Shown here: piece after piece, positions 63,052 through 64,000 of the stretch
How positions within the stretch are numbered: position 1 is the first letter of the stretch
How the letters are laid out: each line of letters starts with the position of its first letter
Assembly: GCA_022447585.1 (NCBI GenBank)
Contig: JAKVAR010000009.1
Coordinates: 493,133 to 557,132 of the forward strand
Source: Crocinitomicaceae bacterium
GTDB lineage: Bacteria; Bacteroidota; Bacteroidia; Flavobacteriales_D; Crocinitomicaceae
DNA: 64,000 nucleotides
Direction of reading: 5' to 3'
Made by a program: the position numbers and the translations under genes
Notes under the pieces: generated by a model
Databases searched by the model: none
What the model saw: the letters and a program-made list of their open reading frames with translations, nothing else
Told to the model about the DNA's origin: nothing

Positions 63052-64000
63052 ATGCAAAAGAAATTTTTCACAAACCTTATTCTTGTATTGGTACTGAATG
63101 TATTGGTGAAACCTTTCTACATCCTTGGTATAGATGCGGAAATACTAAAACAAGTAGAATCGCATTCCCCTGGCGAATATGGGGAGTACTTCTCTATTCT
63201 TGGATTTACTTTTATTCTTAATATTTTTCTCGATTTAGGTATTACAAATTACAATACTCGAAATATCGCACGAAATAATGATTCTATTAAAAGTCATTTT
63301 TCTGGAATACTTACATTAAGAGGTCTTTTATCTATTGGATACATGGTTTTAATTCTAATTAGTGGATACTTCCTAGGATATAGTCAGCATCAATTTAAAT
63401 TACTGTCTTTCTTAGCATTCAATCAAATACTAGTTGCATTTATCTTGTACTTCCGATCAAATTTAACCGGGTTACTTCTTTTTAAACAAGATAGCTTAAT
63501 CTCTGTTCTTGACCGTTTCTTATTAATTATTATTTGTGCCGTTCTTCTTTGGGGAGGTATCACAGATCAACCTTTTGAAATTGAATGGTTAATCTGGGCA
63601 CAAACTGCAGCCTACGCCTTTACCGCAATCATAGCAGGCTATTTCGTCTTAAGAAAAACAGGCAAGATAAAATTGAGTTTCGATTGGTACTTCTCCAAAG
63701 AAGTCATCAGAAAAAGTATGCCATATGCCTTACTGATCTTATTGATGATGATATATTATCGTTCTGATAGTGTTATGCTAGAAAGAATGCTACCTAACGG
63801 TGACGAGGAGGCTGCGATTTATGCCAGAGGGTATCGTTTTTTCGAAGCAGTTAATATGGTTGGTTATTTATTTGCGGGACTACTGCTACCAATATTTTCT
63901 AAACTATTAAAGCAAAAAGATAGTATTCAGGAAATTCTTTATTTCTCATTCAAATTAATACTTAGTTACACAATTATACTTGGCTTAGCGGCATTCTTTT
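63052..64000 (+). CDS. Polysaccharide flippase (Wzx-type), 5' part only
   Basis: The frame is open from the ATG at 63052 to the window end (316 codons, no stop), so the gene is truncated by the edge. It encodes a multi-helix membrane protein starting 'MQKKFFTNLILVLVLNVLVK', with 'GEYGEYFSILGFTFILNIFL', 'NYNTRNIARNN' and 'RSDSVMLERMLPNGDEEAAI'. This is the pattern of oligosaccharide flippases of the MOP superfamily that move lipid-linked sugar units across the inner membrane. It has its own promoter. Confidence 0.88.
   Translation, partial: MQKKFFTNLILVLVLNVLVKPFYILGIDAEILKQVESHSPGEYGEYFSILGFTFILNIFLDLGITNYNTRNIARNNDSIKSHFSGILTLRGLLSIGYMVLILISGYFLGYSQHQFKLLSFLAFNQILVAFILYFRSNLTGLLLFKQDSLISVLDRFLLIIICAVLLWGGITDQPFEIEWLIWAQTAAYAFTAIIAGYFVLRKTGKIKLSFDWYFSKEVIRKSMPYALLILLMMIYYRSDSVMLERMLPNGDEEAAIYARGYRFFEAVNMVGYLFAGLLLPIFSKLLKQKDSIQEILYFSFKLILSYTIILGLAAFF

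Overview
The window is about 64 kb of compact, AT-rich, gene-dense chromosome from a member of the Bacteroidota, most probably Flavobacteriales and perhaps a Crocinitomicaceae-like lineage. The lineage is inferred from gene content: four proteins with type IX secretion (T9SS) C-terminal sorting domains, PorD and a GldI-like lipoprotein, TonB receptors with carboxypeptidase-regulatory N-termini, GSCFA, DUF4301 and DUF1015 proteins, the bamD-rpoZ-coaBC-porD-recN cluster, and several promoters matching the Bacteroidota pattern TTG-N18/19-TAnnTTTG. I see no tRNA, rRNA, CRISPR array, insertion sequence or prophage. The first gene (RNA helicase) and the last (polysaccharide flippase) are cut by the window edges.

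Layout. 1-8.2 kb: RhlE-type helicase end, two small membrane proteins, a sodium/solute symporter, an unknown exported protein, malate dehydrogenase, and an ECF sigma factor with a membrane partner that carries PKD-like and type-B-sorting-like periplasmic domains. 8.3-22.4 kb is one long leftward housekeeping block: GSCFA protein, recN, porD, coaBC, omega-like subunit, bamD, LysM/M23 peptidase, two FKBP lipoproteins (one GldI-like), nrnA, dapA, ligA, prmC and an outer-membrane barrel. 22.4-37.5 kb is mixed: DMT exporter, DUF58, an FG-GAP T9SS cargo protein flanked by short direct repeats, DUF4301, a methyltransferase, a second sigma/anti-sigma operon, an orphan response regulator, ilvE, a RecQ with a C-terminal zinc cluster, an S24 repressor, YihY, an ABC ATPase and a small unknown. 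37.6-48 kb is rightward: RlmI-like, MATE, fmt, HU, TrmH-like, a THX ribosomal protein with a histone-H1-like tail, serC-serA-DUF1015-YggS-DUF1684 and a barrel protein. 48-57.3 kb is leftward and is the most specialised part: a cobalamin riboswitch followed by DUF4465 T9SS protein, BtuB-like receptor, BtuG-like propeller lipoprotein, a second T9SS surface protein and a methyltransferase, preceded by a second T9SS-protein/TonB-receptor pair. 57.4-64 kb is rightward: a Kir-type channel, queE, an OmpA/PD40 lipoprotein, a UbiA prenyltransferase, maf and the flippase.

How it works together. The B12 locus reads as a riboswitch-controlled outer-membrane capture system in which secreted and lipid-anchored binding proteins serve a TonB-dependent channel. 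In both receptor operons a perfect terminator-like hairpin lies between the secreted-protein gene and the receptor gene, and its U-run runs straight into the receptor's AUG; a third hairpin with the same geometry lies after mdh. These hairpins, the sigma/anti-sigma pair with a T9SS-like sensor domain, and the THX-H1 fusion are the observations I would look at first. Everything here comes from reading the sequence; no database search was run.
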